The position numbers and the translations under genes were made by a program. Positions 1-8,904 of a DNA stretch of 64,000 nt are shown piece by piece (the stretch's first letter is position 1; each line of letters starts with the position of its first letter). The notes under the pieces are model-generated. The model ran no database searches, was not told the origin of the DNA, and saw nothing but the letters and a program-made list of their open reading frames with translations. Source of the stretch: Paracoccus sp. SCSIO 75233 (GTDB lineage: Bacteria; Pseudomonadota; Alphaproteobacteria; Rhodobacterales; Rhodobacteraceae); contig NZ_CP115757.1 in the NCBI RefSeq assembly GCF_027912675.1, positions 2,170,001-2,234,000 on the forward strand, given 5' to 3'.

Positions 1-1
1 G

Positions 2-379
2 TTCGAAAAGGACAAGATGACCCTGCGTGTGCCGACCGCCCGCGCCGCCGAAATCGGCATGCGCGGCCTCGCCAGCCCCGATCTGGTCGAGCAGGCCCTG
101 ACCACGCTGAAGGGCAAGGCCCGCGTCAAGCGCGCCATGTGGTCGCGCCGCGCGCAGGAGTATGAACAGAAGATTAACTCCGGCGACCTTCTGGCAATTG
201 CCGAGGTCGTGCGCGACCTGCACCGCAATGACGACCAGCGTGAGCAGTCCTATTCCGAACGTCAGCTTTACGAAGCCGCACTCGACCGCCTGACCCGCGA
301 AGTTGCCGCCGTGGGCGGTATCGACGCCGCCGGCGCGCAGAAAAAAGTGGATGACGTGCTTCTGGCCCGCGCGGCCTGA
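2..379 (+). CDS. CarD-family transcriptional regulator, C-terminal part (5' truncated by window)
   Basis: The frame is open from base 2 (FEKDKM...) and ends at a TGA, so the start lies before the window. The roughly 125 visible residues are helical and charged and match the C-terminal domain of CarD/CdnL-type RNA polymerase-binding regulators: KGKARVKRAMWSRRAQEYEQK, the acidic/basic helix around IAEVVRDLHRND, and SYSERQLYEAALDRLTREVAAV. Family members contact the RNA polymerase beta subunit through an N-terminal Tudor-like domain (absent here) and stabilise open promoter complexes with the C-terminal domain. It is followed at once by a strong terminator, so it ends its transcription unit. The assignment rests on the C-terminal half only. 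Confidence 0.85.
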   Translation, partial: FEKDKMTLRVPTARAAEIGMRGLASPDLVEQALTTLKGKARVKRAMWSRRAQEYEQKINSGDLLAIAEVVRDLHRNDDQREQSYSERQLYEAALDRLTREVAAVGGIDAAGAQKKVDDVLLARAA

Positions 380-399
380 GTATCATCCCCTTCGACAAG

Positions 400-430
400 A
401 AAGGCCGCATTTTTTGCGGCCTTTTTTCTT
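400..430 (+). terminator. Rho-independent terminator after the CarD-like gene
   Basis: AAGGCCGC, a TTTTT-containing loop, then GCGGCCTT followed by TTTTCTT. It lies 20 bases after the stop codon. Confidence 0.9.
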
Positions 431-513
431 TGCTCCCCCTGCGCGGGCAATAGTGATAGGTTTCGCCGCGAAACCAGAGATCTGGTGCCACGCGGTTTTG
501 ATGAGGGCGAAGC

Positions 514-1056
514 GTGACGACGATACAGCTTCTCGGTTGGACCATCGGCGCTGCCTACGTAGCGCTTTTCCTGCTGGCCACGATCATCGCAAGCCGCCGC
601 AGCAGCGCCCCGATCTGGCTTTTCGCCGCGCCCGGACAAAGACTGCCCGCGCTCGGCTTCCGGCTGGGATTTGTCATCCTGTTGATCTGGCCCTTGGATC
701 GCAGCTTTGACCGGAGCTATTTTATCTGCCTGCTACTGGCTGCCCTTGGTGCGGGACTGGCGCTTTACGGGCAGCTTCACATGGGCAGATCATGGCGGAT
801 CGGCGCGGCCGAGGGCGCGACCGGGTCCCTTGTCACAGACGGTCCCTTCGCCATCTCACGCAATCCCGTCTTTCTGGGGCAGATCGTTCTGTCCTGCGCG
901 CTCGTCCCGTTTGGCGGCTGGCTCATGCTGCTGGGCGCTGCGCTGATAACAGCGTCGGCCATCGTTCAAGTCCGCCGAGAGGAGGCCGTCATGTCCAACG
1001 ATCCGGCATGGCGCGATTACGCCGCCCGCACGCAGCGATGGCTCGGACGGCGCTGA
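514..1056 (+). CDS. Isoprenylcysteine carboxyl methyltransferase-family membrane protein
   Basis: A 180-residue integral membrane protein with a GTG start preceded by GAGGGCGA. Hydrophobic segments lie near residues 5-27, 50-62, 70-85 and 110-150. The C-terminal half has the family's SAM-binding pattern: VTDGPFAISRNPVFLGQ, equivalent to the (H/N)PxY/F motif, and later a charged RREE stretch with DPAWRDYAART before the end. Bacterial relatives (ICMT/PEMT superfamily) are mostly of unknown substrate, so the protein is probably a SAM-dependent methyltransferase acting on a lipid or membrane-embedded substrate. It is convergent with the antiporter gene 8 bases away and has no obvious operon partner. 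Confidence 0.75.
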   Translation: MTTIQLLGWTIGAAYVALFLLATIIASRRSSAPIWLFAAPGQRLPALGFRLGFVILLIWPLDRSFDRSYFICLLLAALGAGLALYGQLHMGRSWRIGAAEGATGSLVTDGPFAISRNPVFLGQIVLSCALVPFGGWLMLLGAALITASAIVQVRREEAVMSNDPAWRDYAARTQRWLGRR

Positions 1057-1063
1057 CAGCGCG

Positions 1064-2953
1064 TCAGTTCTTCAGCCCATGCTCCGGGATCTCGTCGCTG
1101 TCGTCAGGATTGATCGGTGCGGCTGCGGGACCATGCGCAAAACGCTCCATAAGGGCCGCTTCCAGTTCCTGATTCATCCGACGGGTCCGCTCGATATAAG
1201 CCTCGTTATCCTCCATCGGCATCTGGGGATCCCACAACTCTGCCAGCTCGCGCAGGCTGGCACGGTCGATCTTGTAGAAGATCGCCTCCGCCTCATGCGC
1301 TTCGTAATCAGAGAACCCCGCATTCTCCAGAACATAGCGCCCGACCCGAAGACTGGAGTCGAACATCTCGCGGACAATATGATCCGCCCCGGCGGCATAC
1401 AGACTGTAGACGGTGAACCTGTCGCGGGCGCGCGCGATGATCTTCAGATCAGGCCGTTTCTCGCGGGCAAAGCGGACCAGCTTGATATTGCTTTCCGGAT
1501 CGTCCAGCGCCGCAACCAGAATCTGCGCCTTGTCCAGCCCGGCGGCGGCGAGAATTTCGGGCCGGGTCGGATCACCGAAATAGCCCTTGAAACCGAAGCG
1601 GCGCATAAGCTGGATCAGCTTCAGATCGTGATCCAGCACCGTTGTCTTGAGGCCGCTGAACGTCACCAGACGGTTCACCACCTGACCGAAACGCCCGATC
1701 CCCGCGATAATGATCGGCTGCTGGTCCTCGATGTCGTCGGGGCTGTGGGCATCGCCGCCGGAATCGGTGATGCGACGGCTGACCTGATCGCTGACGATGA
1801 ACAGCAGCGGCGTGACCAGCATCGACAGGGCGATGACAAGCAGGAACCCCTCGGCAATGCGGTCCGGCAGCACGCGCAGCGCGACCGCATAGGAAATCAG
1901 CACAAAGCCGAACTCCCCCGCCTGCGCCAGCGACAAGGTGAACAGCGCCCGATCCCGTGGCGGCATCTGCACGGAGCGCGCGATCAGGTGCAGGACACCC
2001 GCCTTGATCGCGATTAGCACAGCGGTGACGCCAATGACCAGCACCGGCATTTCCGCCAGCAGCCCGAAATTCATGCCTGCACCAACGGTGATGAAGAACA
2101 GTCCCAGAAGCAGCCCCTTGAACGGCTCAATCTGGGATTCGAGCTCATGCTTGAACTCCGACCCCGCCAGCATCACGCCTGCGAGAAATGTACCAAGCGC
2201 AGGCGAAAGCCCGACGAAGCTCATCAGCGAGGCAATCCCGACGACGATAAACAGCGCCATCGTCGTATCCATCTCGCGCAGCCGGGCGGAATGGACATAT
2301 CTGAACAGGGGCCGGATCGCATAGCTGCCGATCAGCACCACGAAGGCGATGGCCAGAAGCGTGACAATCGCCGCCGCCCAGCCGGGCAGCTGCGCCATGA
2401 ACGCGCCGCCCATCGACTCCTCCCCTGCCCCCTGCACCGGAGAGCGGGCCAGAAGCGGCATCAGCGCCAGCATCGGAATGACGGCAATATCCTGGGTCAG
2501 CAGAACCGCGAACGCATCACGTCCGCCGCGCGTGTGCATCAGGTTCTTTTCCGTCAGCGTCTGCAGCACGATCGCCGTGGAGCTGAGCGACAGGATCATC
2601 CCGAGCGCCAGCGCCACGCGCCAGTTCTGGTTCAGCGCCAGCGCCGCCAGAAAGATCAGCCCGAGCGTGCCGAGGATCTGGAAACCGCCCAGCCCGATCA
2701 GCCGCGAACGCATTCCCCAAAGCGCGCGCGGTTCAAGTTCCAGCCCGATGATGAACAGCATCATCACCACGCCGAACTCGGCGAAGTGTTGAAGATCCGT
2801 GACCTCTGTTCCGGCAAGACCAAGCACCGGGCCAATCGCAATACCTGCGATCAGATAGCCAAGCACCGACCCCAGCCCGAGCCGGGTCGACACCGGCACA
2901 GCAATAATCATCGTCAATAGATAGACGGTTGCCAGAAGCAGGAAGTCGGCCAT
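1064..2953 (-). CDS. Kef-type CPA2 cation:proton antiporter with RCK (TrkA-N) domain
   Basis: 629 residues. The first ~385 form a Na+/H+-exchanger domain of about 12 hydrophobic segments, beginning MADFLLLATVYLLTMIIAVP and including the CPA2-type stretch GLSPALGTFLAGVMLA. From about residue 412 a Rossmann TrkA-N domain starts (IIIAGIGRFGQVVNRL), followed by DPTRPEILAAAGL and DDPESNIKLVRFAR. The family performs K+ (or Na+)/H+ exchange across the inner membrane, gated by nucleotide or glutathione adducts on the RCK domain. The gene lies 6 bases after the large gene upstream and is probably co-transcribed with it. A KefB/KefC-like name is reasonable, but no KefF/KefG partner is visible. Confidence 0.88.
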   Translation of the reverse strand: MADFLLLATVYLLTMIIAVPVSTRLGLGSVLGYLIAGIAIGPVLGLAGTEVTDLQHFAEFGVVMMLFIIGLELEPRALWGMRSRLIGLGGFQILGTLGLIFLAALALNQNWRVALALGMILSLSSTAIVLQTLTEKNLMHTRGGRDAFAVLLTQDIAVIPMLALMPLLARSPVQGAGEESMGGAFMAQLPGWAAAIVTLLAIAFVVLIGSYAIRPLFRYVHSARLREMDTTMALFIVVGIASLMSFVGLSPALGTFLAGVMLAGSEFKHELESQIEPFKGLLLGLFFITVGAGMNFGLLAEMPVLVIGVTAVLIAIKAGVLHLIARSVQMPPRDRALFTLSLAQAGEFGFVLISYAVALRVLPDRIAEGFLLVIALSMLVTPLLFIVSDQVSRRITDSGGDAHSPDDIEDQQPIIIAGIGRFGQVVNRLVTFSGLKTTVLDHDLKLIQLMRRFGFKGYFGDPTRPEILAAAGLDKAQILVAALDDPESNIKLVRFAREKRPDLKIIARARDRFTVYSLYAAGADHIVREMFDSSLRVGRYVLENAGFSDYEAHEAEAIFYKIDRASLRELAELWDPQMPMEDNEAYIERTRRMNQELEAALMERFAHGPAAAPINPDDSDEIPEHGLKN

Positions 2954-2959
2954 GTAACA

Positions 2960-5900
2960 TTAACGCCCGTTTAAAATCGGCAGCGCATATGTTCGCCCTG
3001 CCTTCACATATTGCAACCCGCCATTCCCGATCTGGGTGATCTCGCCACCATTAATTTTATCGCCGAGGCGAACGGTGACAATTTTGCCGTTCCGCAACCG
3101 GACCAGACCCCGGCTGGCTTTGCCCGCCCCGACCGTCCCGATCAACTGGGTGGCGTTCAGATCGATCCCTTTCGCCGTCGCGGACGCCGCGGCCTTCCCG
3201 GCACTCGCCGCTGCGGCGGCCTGAACTTCCGGCTCGTTATCGACCTCCGGCGGGCGGTAGGTCTCGTTGCGTTTGCGCGCCGCAGCGGCCTCCGCCTCGG
3301 CCTGCGCACGGGCGCGCGCCTCCGCCGCTGCTTTGGCTTTCGCGGCAGCCTGCGCATCGGCGGCGGCACGGGCCCGGACGCGCTCCTCGGCCTGACGCTG
3401 CAATTCGTCGTCAAGTCGCCGCCGCTCCGCCAGTGCTGCCGCTTCTGCATCTGCCTTGGATTGCTTTGCCGCCTGCTGAGGTTCCGGCGCGAGCGTACCC
3501 TCCTGCGACGACGCTGCACTCTTCGCAGCCTTCGCGTCTTTTAACGCGGCATTCACGGCGGCACTGGTCGCGCTGCCCGCCGCCGATGCTGCGCGCCGCG
3601 CCGGACGGGCCGAGCTTTTCAATGGCTTGAGCGGAACCTGCCCCGGAACAGCGGAAGAAGATGACACCGCCGCAGCAATCGCGTCCTCCACAGCGGCATT
3701 GCTCGCTGACGAACCGGCCTTCGGGCGCGACGCCGGGCGACCTGAGCGCGACAGCGATGTGCCTGTTTGCGCCGCCGCCTGCCGTGAAGGGGCCGCCGTG
3801 GCGGATGGCGTCGCCGCCGGCTTGGGTGCCGGGGCCGATGACGCGTTGTCCGAAAGCGCCGCTGCCACGGCTGTATCAACCGCGTCACTCTGGACCGGGC
3901 GGCGTGCCGGGCGGGCCTGCGCGACACGAACCGCATTGGGCGTAGACGCTGAAAAAATAGGCGCGTTGCTCCACGGGCGGTCAAGAATGCCCTCTAAAGC
4001 AGCATAAGTCTCCGCCGAGAACATCCTGAATTGACGGGGCGCCGGTTGCAGATGCAACGCGGCGCCCCGAGCAGACGATATATCGGCTGGTTTGGGTGGT
4101 GGCCTGAGGCCGGTCGGCTCCGGCAGTTCACGCTGCTCATAGGGCTGCGGATTTCGCGGCACTGCCGGTCGCGGATCAGGAGAGGCGGAGCGTTCCGCAG
4201 GTGCCGCGCTTCGCGATGGCGCGCTGACCGGCCGCGCCGATACGCTGAGGGTCGAGCTTTGCGGCGCTCCGGGATTGGCGGCAGGCGGGCTGGACGGGCG
4301 GCTGCTGGACGAAACCGCCTGCTCCAGCGCCTCTTGCAGCGCATCGCTCTGCCCCCCTCCCGAAGCCGTGCCAGACGCCGCCGGTGCGGGTGCGGCGCGC
4401 CGCGCGAGGTTGGCGGGGCGAGAGGACGGGCGGACGGATCGGCGCAGCACAGGCGCTGCAGCGGGCGCGGTTTCAGCGGGTTGTGTCGCAGTTGCAGCCT
4501 CGCCCGGCTGCGCGGGACGTGCCTCAGGCGCATCGGCTGTCGTCAGCGGCGAAGATGCCGGAGCCGCCGGGGGTTGCTGAACCGTCTCCGCAGCGGGCTG
4601 GGCAGTCGTTTCCGCAACCGGCTGGGTTGCGTCAGGCGCTTCCGTCGAAGCCGCTTCCGGCGAAGGCTGGGGCGGTTGCGCGTTTGCCGGGCGAGCCACA
4701 TCAGTCGATGCGGCATCCGCCGACACAGCCGACGCCGCTTCGGAACTTTCGACAGTGGGTTCAGACCCTAGCTGCGCAACCCGCTGGCTGTCCGACAGTG
4801 AAATCGCCTCACCCGGCTGAGCCGCAGTCGATGCGTCGTCCAACCCGATCACGGTATTCTGATCCGCAGCGACAGTTCCCTGAGAAGCAGGCGCAGTGGC
4901 TGTCGTCGCCTGCACAGTTTCGACCGGCTGTGCGGCAGGCGGCAAGGCTTCGGTCTGCGCGGTTTCCGCCGGCTGGATCGGGGCGGATGGCTGCGCGTTG
5001 GCATCGACAGGTTCAGGATCGCGCCCGATAACAGCCGCCGCGATGCCGAGGCCCAAGACAAGCAATCCGACCAGCGGCAGCGCACCGGACAGGCGGGAGC
5101 GGCGCGAAGGCTGTTTCGGAACGGCGCGCCGGGTTCCATCCCGATCACGCTGCGCCCGCGCCTCGCGCGCGCGCTCATGGAATATCCGCGCCCGTTCTGG
5201 CAGCGGCTTTTCCGGCTCCGATGCCGCTTTAACCGCCGGAATATCGTCATGCGGCCCGACCGGCTTCGGCTCAACCTGCGGCATGGCTTCAGCCGCCGGA
5301 CCCTCTGCCGGTTCGTCCCCGGGCAGGACCACGCTGGCCGAATTCACCAGAACCGGCGTCTCGCTCCGCGCAGCGGCGACCTTAGCACGCGCAAGCGCGA
5401 AAATACCCGGACCCGCCGGTGCCGCGATGGCATGGGGCGTGATCCGCGAGACCCATATCTTCTGATCCTGCGACGGAGGCTGCTTCACAGCAGCGGCGAC
5501 ATCTTTCACCCCGACCGCGCCGTCCGCGTCGACAGCAACCGTGGTCGCGCCGAAATCCGGCATATGCGGAAACTGTCCCTCCGAAGGGGCGGCAATGAAG
5601 CGTTGCGGCGCAAAACCGTGGCGGACGGCAAAATCCTCGGCCTCCGCCAGTGTCTGGCGGGCGACGGCGGCGATCCGAACCTTGCTGCCGGGACGCGCGC
5701 CTTGAGGGGCGTAGTCATAGGCCAGCTCTTCCACGGCATAAGGTGTCAGCCCGTCCAGCGCGGATCGAAGCGCCGTGTCAGCATCGGCGGCGTCGGGCAG
5801 CGTCAGTTCGGTGTAGAGTATCTGGTCATCCGGGATCACCAGCGAAAGCGGGCGCGCGTTCTCGGCCTCCAACCGGCGCGCAAACCCCGCAAGCCCGTCG

Positions 5901-6043
5901 CGAAGCCCGTCATCGAAGGCAACCTTGTCCTGCTCGGACCAGCCGAGAGCGGTCCGGCGCATAAGCTGCACGCCGTCAGGCTGAAAACCCAATGCATAAT
6001 CGGTTTCAGGGCGGTTCGCCCAGTTATTTGTCTGCTCGTTCAT
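2960..6043 (-). CDS. Large single-span protein with GspL-like N terminus and PilP/GspC-like C terminus
   Basis: 1027 residues, function unknown. Residues ~60-150 resemble the cytoplasmic actin-fold domain of GspL/PilM-type secretion proteins (PDDQILYTELTLPD, then ALDGLTPYAVEELAYDY). A basic stretch (SRRSRLSG) leads into one membrane span at ~319-341 (ALPLVGLLVLGLGIAAAVIG). About 600 low-complexity Ala/Pro/Ser/Gln-rich residues follow, then a coiled Ala/Arg/Glu segment (~890-950). The last ~65 residues form a compact domain, LIGTVGAGKASRGLVRLRNG, then VRLGDKINGGEITQIGNGG, like the GspC/PilP homology region. The topology suggests an envelope-spanning tether or scaffold. No other secretion or pilus genes are nearby. 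Such Ala/Pro-rich proteins may be mislabelled as translation initiation factor IF-2; no GTPase motif exists. Confidence 0.6.
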   Translation of the reverse strand: MNEQTNNWANRPETDYALGFQPDGVQLMRRTALGWSEQDKVAFDDGLRDGLAGFARRLEAENARPLSLVIPDDQILYTELTLPDAADADTALRSALDGLTPYAVEELAYDYAPQGARPGSKVRIAAVARQTLAEAEDFAVRHGFAPQRFIAAPSEGQFPHMPDFGATTVAVDADGAVGVKDVAAAVKQPPSQDQKIWVSRITPHAIAAPAGPGIFALARAKVAAARSETPVLVNSASVVLPGDEPAEGPAAEAMPQVEPKPVGPHDDIPAVKAASEPEKPLPERARIFHERAREARAQRDRDGTRRAVPKQPSRRSRLSGALPLVGLLVLGLGIAAAVIGRDPEPVDANAQPSAPIQPAETAQTEALPPAAQPVETVQATTATAPASQGTVAADQNTVIGLDDASTAAQPGEAISLSDSQRVAQLGSEPTVESSEAASAVSADAASTDVARPANAQPPQPSPEAASTEAPDATQPVAETTAQPAAETVQQPPAAPASSPLTTADAPEARPAQPGEAATATQPAETAPAAAPVLRRSVRPSSRPANLARRAAPAPAASGTASGGGQSDALQEALEQAVSSSSRPSSPPAANPGAPQSSTLSVSARPVSAPSRSAAPAERSASPDPRPAVPRNPQPYEQRELPEPTGLRPPPKPADISSARGAALHLQPAPRQFRMFSAETYAALEGILDRPWSNAPIFSASTPNAVRVAQARPARRPVQSDAVDTAVAAALSDNASSAPAPKPAATPSATAAPSRQAAAQTGTSLSRSGRPASRPKAGSSASNAAVEDAIAAAVSSSSAVPGQVPLKPLKSSARPARRAASAAGSATSAAVNAALKDAKAAKSAASSQEGTLAPEPQQAAKQSKADAEAAALAERRRLDDELQRQAEERVRARAAADAQAAAKAKAAAEARARAQAEAEAAAARKRNETYRPPEVDNEPEVQAAAAASAGKAAASATAKGIDLNATQLIGTVGAGKASRGLVRLRNGKIVTVRLGDKINGGEITQIGNGGLQYVKAGRTYALPILNGR

Positions 6044-6186
6044 GTGCTGCGCCTTTTGCGGCCGGCCTTTATTTTTCCAATGAATAACCCGAACCGGGTC
6101 TCATGAAAAGAACGCGCGTAGTCGTGATCGAACAATTTGAACGCGGCTGACGTTGACAGGGCAACGAGACAAGCAAAGGATCTCCT

Positions 6187-7374
6187 ATGACCTATCCCCG
6201 TTTTTCCCGCACCAGAAGCGTTCTTTTCAGCACGGCCTGCGCGGCGCTGCTGGCAGGTCCGGCCCTCGCCGCCCCCGGTGCGCAAGGCTGCGGCCATCCC
6301 GGCATACTCAGCGTAACGGGCCACGGTGAATCCCGGGTCGCGCCCGATCAGATGCTGATCTCGCTTGGCGTCACGACGCAGGCGGAGACGGCTGCACAGG
6401 CGATGGACGATAATTCCTCGCGTCAGGCATCCATTCTGCAAACGCTGCGTGATGCAGGTGTGGCGGAAGGCGATATCCAGACGGAGGGGCTCACGCTCAA
6501 CCCAACGATGAACTATCCTGAGGATGGCGGCGCGCCATCAATTTCAGGTTACATGGCGCAGAATCTGCTGACCGTGCGTGTGACGGATATTGCGCGCGCC
6601 GGGGCGGTTCTGGACAGCATTGTCGACGCGGGCGCGAATGAGATGCGCGGCATCAGGTTCATTCGCGAGGACTCGCAGGGGACGCAGGATCAGGCGTTAA
6701 GCGATGCCGTGGCCGACGCCACCCATCGTGCGGGTGTAATGGCGGAAGCCGCCGGGCTGGAACTGGGGCGGGTCATGCGGATCGGAGAGCCCCAGTCCCG
6801 GGTGATCGCGCCCGAGCCGATGCAGATGCGTGCGATGGCGGCTTCGGGACAAGCCGACAGTATCCCGGTCGAGGGCGGGGAGATCGCCTTTACCGCAGCG
6901 GTCGAGGTCGCCTTCTCGCTCGGCGGCGGCGATGAAAACTGTGCGATGCCGTCGGAGGCCCCGGCTGTAGCACCCGGCGGCCAGGCTGCGTCCCCAGCCA
7001 GCCCGGCACCGGCACCCACGCCTGACCAATCGGCAGACAGCACCCCGGAAGGCGAACCCCAGCCAGCGCTGCGTGGCGGCGATCAGCCGCCAATGCCGCG
7101 CCCGACCCGTGACGCGCCTGAGACCACGCCGGGGGCAAGTGAAACGGTGACCGGCACAGCCCCGGAAACCGATGACGAAAGCACAACCCCGGCACAAGGT
7201 GCAGTCCCGGCTGACGGCGAAACCGCTCCGGCAGCCGCGTCAGACAGCGCCGACACCGACGCAGCGCAAACCGGGGCTGTCGGGGACACCACTGCGGAGG
7301 ACGATGCAGCCGCAGCAGCAGACGAGGCCGCGGAAACCTCAACCGGCGCGGACGCCGCAGCCGCGACGAACTAA
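6187..7374 (+). CDS. SIMPL-domain (DUF541) periplasmic protein with long acidic tail
   Basis: 395 residues. Residues 1-27 are a signal peptide (ACAALLAGPALA, then APG). Residues ~35-245 are a SIMPL domain: ILSVTGHGESRVAPDQMLIS, the GDIQTEGLTLNP segment, NLLTVRVTDIARAGAVLD and VEVAFSLG. Known members (BP26, YggE-like) are periplasmic proteins that oligomerise and are linked to oxidative-stress tolerance. From ~residue 250 the protein becomes a Pro/Ala/Thr/Asp-rich, probably disordered acidic tail of about 145 residues, which most SIMPL proteins lack. It is a single gene, divergent from the large protein, and ends in a bidirectional terminator. Confidence 0.85.
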   Translation: MTYPRFSRTRSVLFSTACAALLAGPALAAPGAQGCGHPGILSVTGHGESRVAPDQMLISLGVTTQAETAAQAMDDNSSRQASILQTLRDAGVAEGDIQTEGLTLNPTMNYPEDGGAPSISGYMAQNLLTVRVTDIARAGAVLDSIVDAGANEMRGIRFIREDSQGTQDQALSDAVADATHRAGVMAEAAGLELGRVMRIGEPQSRVIAPEPMQMRAMAASGQADSIPVEGGEIAFTAAVEVAFSLGGGDENCAMPSEAPAVAPGGQAASPASPAPAPTPDQSADSTPEGEPQPALRGGDQPPMPRPTRDAPETTPGASETVTGTAPETDDESTTPAQGAVPADGETAPAAASDSADTDAAQTGAVGDTTAEDDAAAAADEAAETSTGADAAAATN

Positions 7375-7414
7375 CCTTACGGCCTCTGCCAATTCACGGC
7401 CCTTTGCCGGTCGC

Positions 7415-7445
7415 AAAAGCCGCCGGACATCCCGGCGGCTTTTCA
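7415..7445. terminator. Bidirectional terminator between the SIMPL gene and metY
   Basis: AAAAGCCGCCGG, short loop, CCCGGCGGCTTTT. The A-run on the left arm and T-run on the right arm allow it to act for both convergent genes. Confidence 0.9.
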
Positions 7446-7456
7446 ATCGAGACGGC

Positions 7457-8743
7457 TCAGCCCGTCGCGGCGGCCAACGCCTGATCGAGATCGGCAATCA
7501 GATCATCGGCATCTTCGACCCCGATGGACAGGCGCACCACATCCGGGCCCGCCCCGGCAGCGATCTGCTGTTCTTCGGTCAATTGACGATGGGTTGTCGA
7601 TGCCGAATGGATCACCAGCGAGCGCGTATCGCCGAGATTGGCGACATGGCTGAACAGCTTCAGCGCATCGACCAGCTTCACGCCAGCCTCATACCCGCCC
7701 TTGATCGTGAAGGTGAACAGCGAGCCCGCCCCTTTCGGGTAAAGCCGCGCCGCCGTCGCATTCCACGGCGAGCTTTTGAGCCCGGCATAGGTGACGGAGG
7801 TCACGCGCGGATCGGCCTCCAGCCACGCCGCCACCTTCATCGCATTGGCGACATGTTTCTCCATGCGCAGCGGCAGGGTCTCGATCCCCATCAGCGTGTA
7901 ATGCGCCGCCTGCGGGTTCATGGTCATGCCCAGATCGCGAAGCCCGATGGCAATGCCGTGGAAGGTGAAGGCGAGGTTGCCGAAGGTCTCATGGAATTTC
8001 AGACCGTGATAGGCGGGTTCGGGTGCTGAAAGGGACGGGAACTTGTCCGACGCCGACCAGTCGAATTTGCCGCTGTCGACAACGGCCCCGCCGGTCACCG
8101 TGCCGTTGCCGGTCAGGAACTTCGTCAGGCTGTGGACAACCAGCGTCGCACCCATCTCGATCGGGCGGCACAGATAGGGCGTCGCCAGCGTATTGTCGAC
8201 GATCAGCGGGATACCGGCGGCATCCGCAATCTCGGCAATGGCGGGGATATCGGTCACATAACCACCGGGATTGGAGATCGATTCGCAGAAGATCGCCCGC
8301 GTGTTATCGTCAATCGCCGCCTTGACCGCATCTTTATCGTCCAGATCGACGAAGGTGCAGGACCAGCCGAAACGCTTGATGGTCTGACTGAATTGGGTCA
8401 CCGTACCGCCGTAAAGCCGGGTTGAGGCCACGATATTCTTGCCCGGCCCCATCAGCGGGAACAGCGCCATGATCTGCGCGGCATGGCCCGAGGATGTGCA
8501 GACAGCGCCCGCGCCGCCTTCCAGATCCGCAATCCGCGCCTGTAGCGCGCCAATGGTCGGGTTGGTCAGCCGCGAATAGATGTAGCCGACCTCCTGCAAC
8601 CCGAACAGCCGCGCTGCGTGATCGGCGTCCTTAAAGACATAGGCCGTGGTCTGATAGATCGGCACCTGCCGCGCACCTGTGGCCGGGTCCGGCGCGGTTC
8701 CCGCGTGGATCGCCCGTGTCTCGAATGCCTGATTGTCGCTCAT
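7457..8743 (-). CDS. metY: O-acetylhomoserine sulfhydrylase (aminocarboxypropyltransferase)
   Basis: 428 residues, a full-length Cys/Met-metabolism PLP enzyme. It makes homocysteine from O-acetyl-L-homoserine and sulfide in direct-sulfhydrylation methionine synthesis. The N terminus FETRAIHAGTAPDPATGARQVPIYQTTAYVF and YSRLTNPT are typical. The PLP-binding lysine sits in VVHSLTKFLTGNGTVTGG, and the length (~430, rather than ~390 for MetB/MetC) favours MetY. GGAGGG lies 7 bases before the ATG. It is divergent from hisC with ~160 bp between. Family members overlap in specificity, so O-succinylhomoserine use cannot be excluded. Confidence 0.92.
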   Translation of the reverse strand: MSDNQAFETRAIHAGTAPDPATGARQVPIYQTTAYVFKDADHAARLFGLQEVGYIYSRLTNPTIGALQARIADLEGGAGAVCTSSGHAAQIMALFPLMGPGKNIVASTRLYGGTVTQFSQTIKRFGWSCTFVDLDDKDAVKAAIDDNTRAIFCESISNPGGYVTDIPAIAEIADAAGIPLIVDNTLATPYLCRPIEMGATLVVHSLTKFLTGNGTVTGGAVVDSGKFDWSASDKFPSLSAPEPAYHGLKFHETFGNLAFTFHGIAIGLRDLGMTMNPQAAHYTLMGIETLPLRMEKHVANAMKVAAWLEADPRVTSVTYAGLKSSPWNATAARLYPKGAGSLFTFTIKGGYEAGVKLVDALKLFSHVANLGDTRSLVIHSASTTHRQLTEEQQIAAGAGPDVVRLSIGVEDADDLIADLDQALAAATG

Positions 8744-8904
8744 GATTTTCCCTCCGTCGTTCGGCGCAGCTTAGGTCGCGCAAGGCAGGGGGTGCAACGG
8801 CGAACTGACCGCAATGCCACAGCCGGAACGCCACAACCCGCCGCGGCTTCCCAACCCGTGCCTGCGACGATATGAGATCATCTGTCACCGAAGGAGTTCT
8901 CACC

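Noticed and set aside
3011..5465. Several long frames within the Ala/Pro-rich gene on both strands
   Set aside because: High G+C low-complexity coding sequence leaves all frames open; only the 1027-codon frame has a membrane span and folded-looking ends.
8744..8870. SAM riboswitch in the metY leader
   Set aside because: metY genes in this class sometimes have one, and the leader is ~130 bases, but I could not align conserved SAM-II or SAM/SAH core segments. A covariance search would decide.
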